Below, one piece after another: positions 5,676 through 5,739 of a stretch of 5,739 nucleotides of DNA. Positions within the stretch are counted from its first letter, which is position 1. Each line of letters starts with the position of its first letter. The translations under genes were made by a program, and so were the position numbers. Where the stretch lies: assembly GCA_018813725.1 (NCBI GenBank), contig JAHJBD010000115.1, positions 1 through 5,739 on the forward strand, written 5' to 3'. Below the pieces are notes generated by a model. That model was not told the origin of the DNA, ran no database searches, and saw only the letters and a list, made by a program, of their open reading frames with translations. The stretch is from Nanobdellota archaeon. GTDB lineage: Archaea > Nanobdellota > Nanobdellia > Woesearchaeales > JAHJBD01.

Positions 5676-5731
5676 CAGTCTGAGCTACGTCCCCAACTGG
5701 CTCAAACTTGGATATTAGAATTAATAAACTG

Positions 5732-5739
5732 TTTATAAA
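5732..5739 (-). promoter_or_regulatory. TATA box of tRNA-Phe
   Basis: TTTATAAA at the window edge is 37 bases upstream of the tRNA 5' end, which would give a short 5' leader of roughly 10-15 bases for RNase P to remove. A weaker TTATTAA (5727-5721, minus strand) nearer the gene is an alternative. The octamer is palindromic, so it could equally serve a gene to the right of the window. Confidence 0.5.

Larger units (their letters stand above)
5556..5694 (-). tRNA. trnF: tRNA-Phe (anticodon GAA) with two non-canonical introns
   Basis: The gene spans 139 bases: exon 1 5694-5676 (19), intron 5675-5644 (32), exon 2 5643-5635 (9), intron 5634-5602 (33), exon 3 5601-5556 (46). The spliced product is 74 bases. 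Acceptor stem GGGGACG/CGTCCCC is perfect, with discriminator A73; CCA is not encoded. D-arm is GCTCAGACTGGGAGAGC with G18-G19 restored, position 26 is A, the anticodon arm CTACG-CTGAAGA-CGTAG is fully paired with anticodon GAA (5595-5593), the variable loop is 5 bases, and the T-arm is CTGGG-TTCAAAT-CCCAG. Without splicing, neither D-stem nor anticodon stem has normal spacing. The usual intron site 37/38 is empty. The 3' 19 bases overlap the endonuclease gene on the other strand. Maturation would need the archaeal splicing endonuclease in a form that accepts non-canonical sites. The tRNA and isotype are nearly certain; exact cut sites are predicted from BHB geometry. Confidence 0.93.

Noticed and set aside
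5556..5694. Reading the tRNA with a single intron, using GCTC/GGGC (5685-5682 with 5672-5669) as D-stem
   Set aside because: It needs a T-G pair and loses the invariant G18-G19. The two-intron model gives a perfect D-arm and anticodon stem and a complete BHB at intron 1.

Overview
The window looks like a piece of an archaeal chromosome, probably from a small-genome DPANN-type lineage such as Woesearchaeota or a relative. That placement is an inference. It rests on TATA-box promoters, Shine-Dalgarno (GAGGT-type) starts with one TTG start, a FlaI/TadA-type ATPase paired with a FlaJ/TadC-type membrane protein, and a tRNA gene that lacks an encoded CCA and is interrupted by small bulge-helix-bulge (BHB) introns.

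Positions 1-4641 hold a compact plus-strand operon. A TATA box at 25-32 leads to a 45-residue ribbon-helix-helix protein (58-195), almost without a leader. After 28 bases comes a 758-residue secretion/pilus ATPase (224-2500), which overlaps by 4 bases a 714-residue polytopic membrane platform protein (2497-4641). The ATPase would power, and the membrane protein anchor, an archaellum/type IV pilus/Tad-like surface machine. The small DNA-binding protein may regulate the set. No pilin, prepilin peptidase or other component is visible.

Positions 4642-4929 are 288 bases without a convincing gene. They contain hairpins, T-runs and overlapping inverted repeats, followed by a LAGLIDADG homing endonuclease gene (4930-5574, plus strand) that is visibly richer in A+T than the operon.

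Positions 5556-5694 on the minus strand encode tRNA-Phe(GAA). The 139-base gene folds into a normal 74-base tRNA only if two short introns are removed: 32 bases between G18 and G19 in the D-loop, and 33 bases between positions 27 and 28. Only a 9-base exon lies between them. Both have BHB-like junctions, the first complete and the second relaxed, and both excisions restore textbook stems.

The most interesting feature is how these parts are joined. The 3' end of the tRNA gene plus its T-rich trailer is duplicated as a 16-base perfect direct repeat (4646-4661 and 5550-5565; 19 of 20 if extended). The repeats bracket a 904-base unit carrying the endonuclease gene, and the last five codons and stop codon of that gene are the antisense of the tRNA 3' end. 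This suggests a minimal endonuclease-bearing insertion at the 3' end of a tRNA gene that rebuilt the tRNA and left a displaced stump beside the operon.
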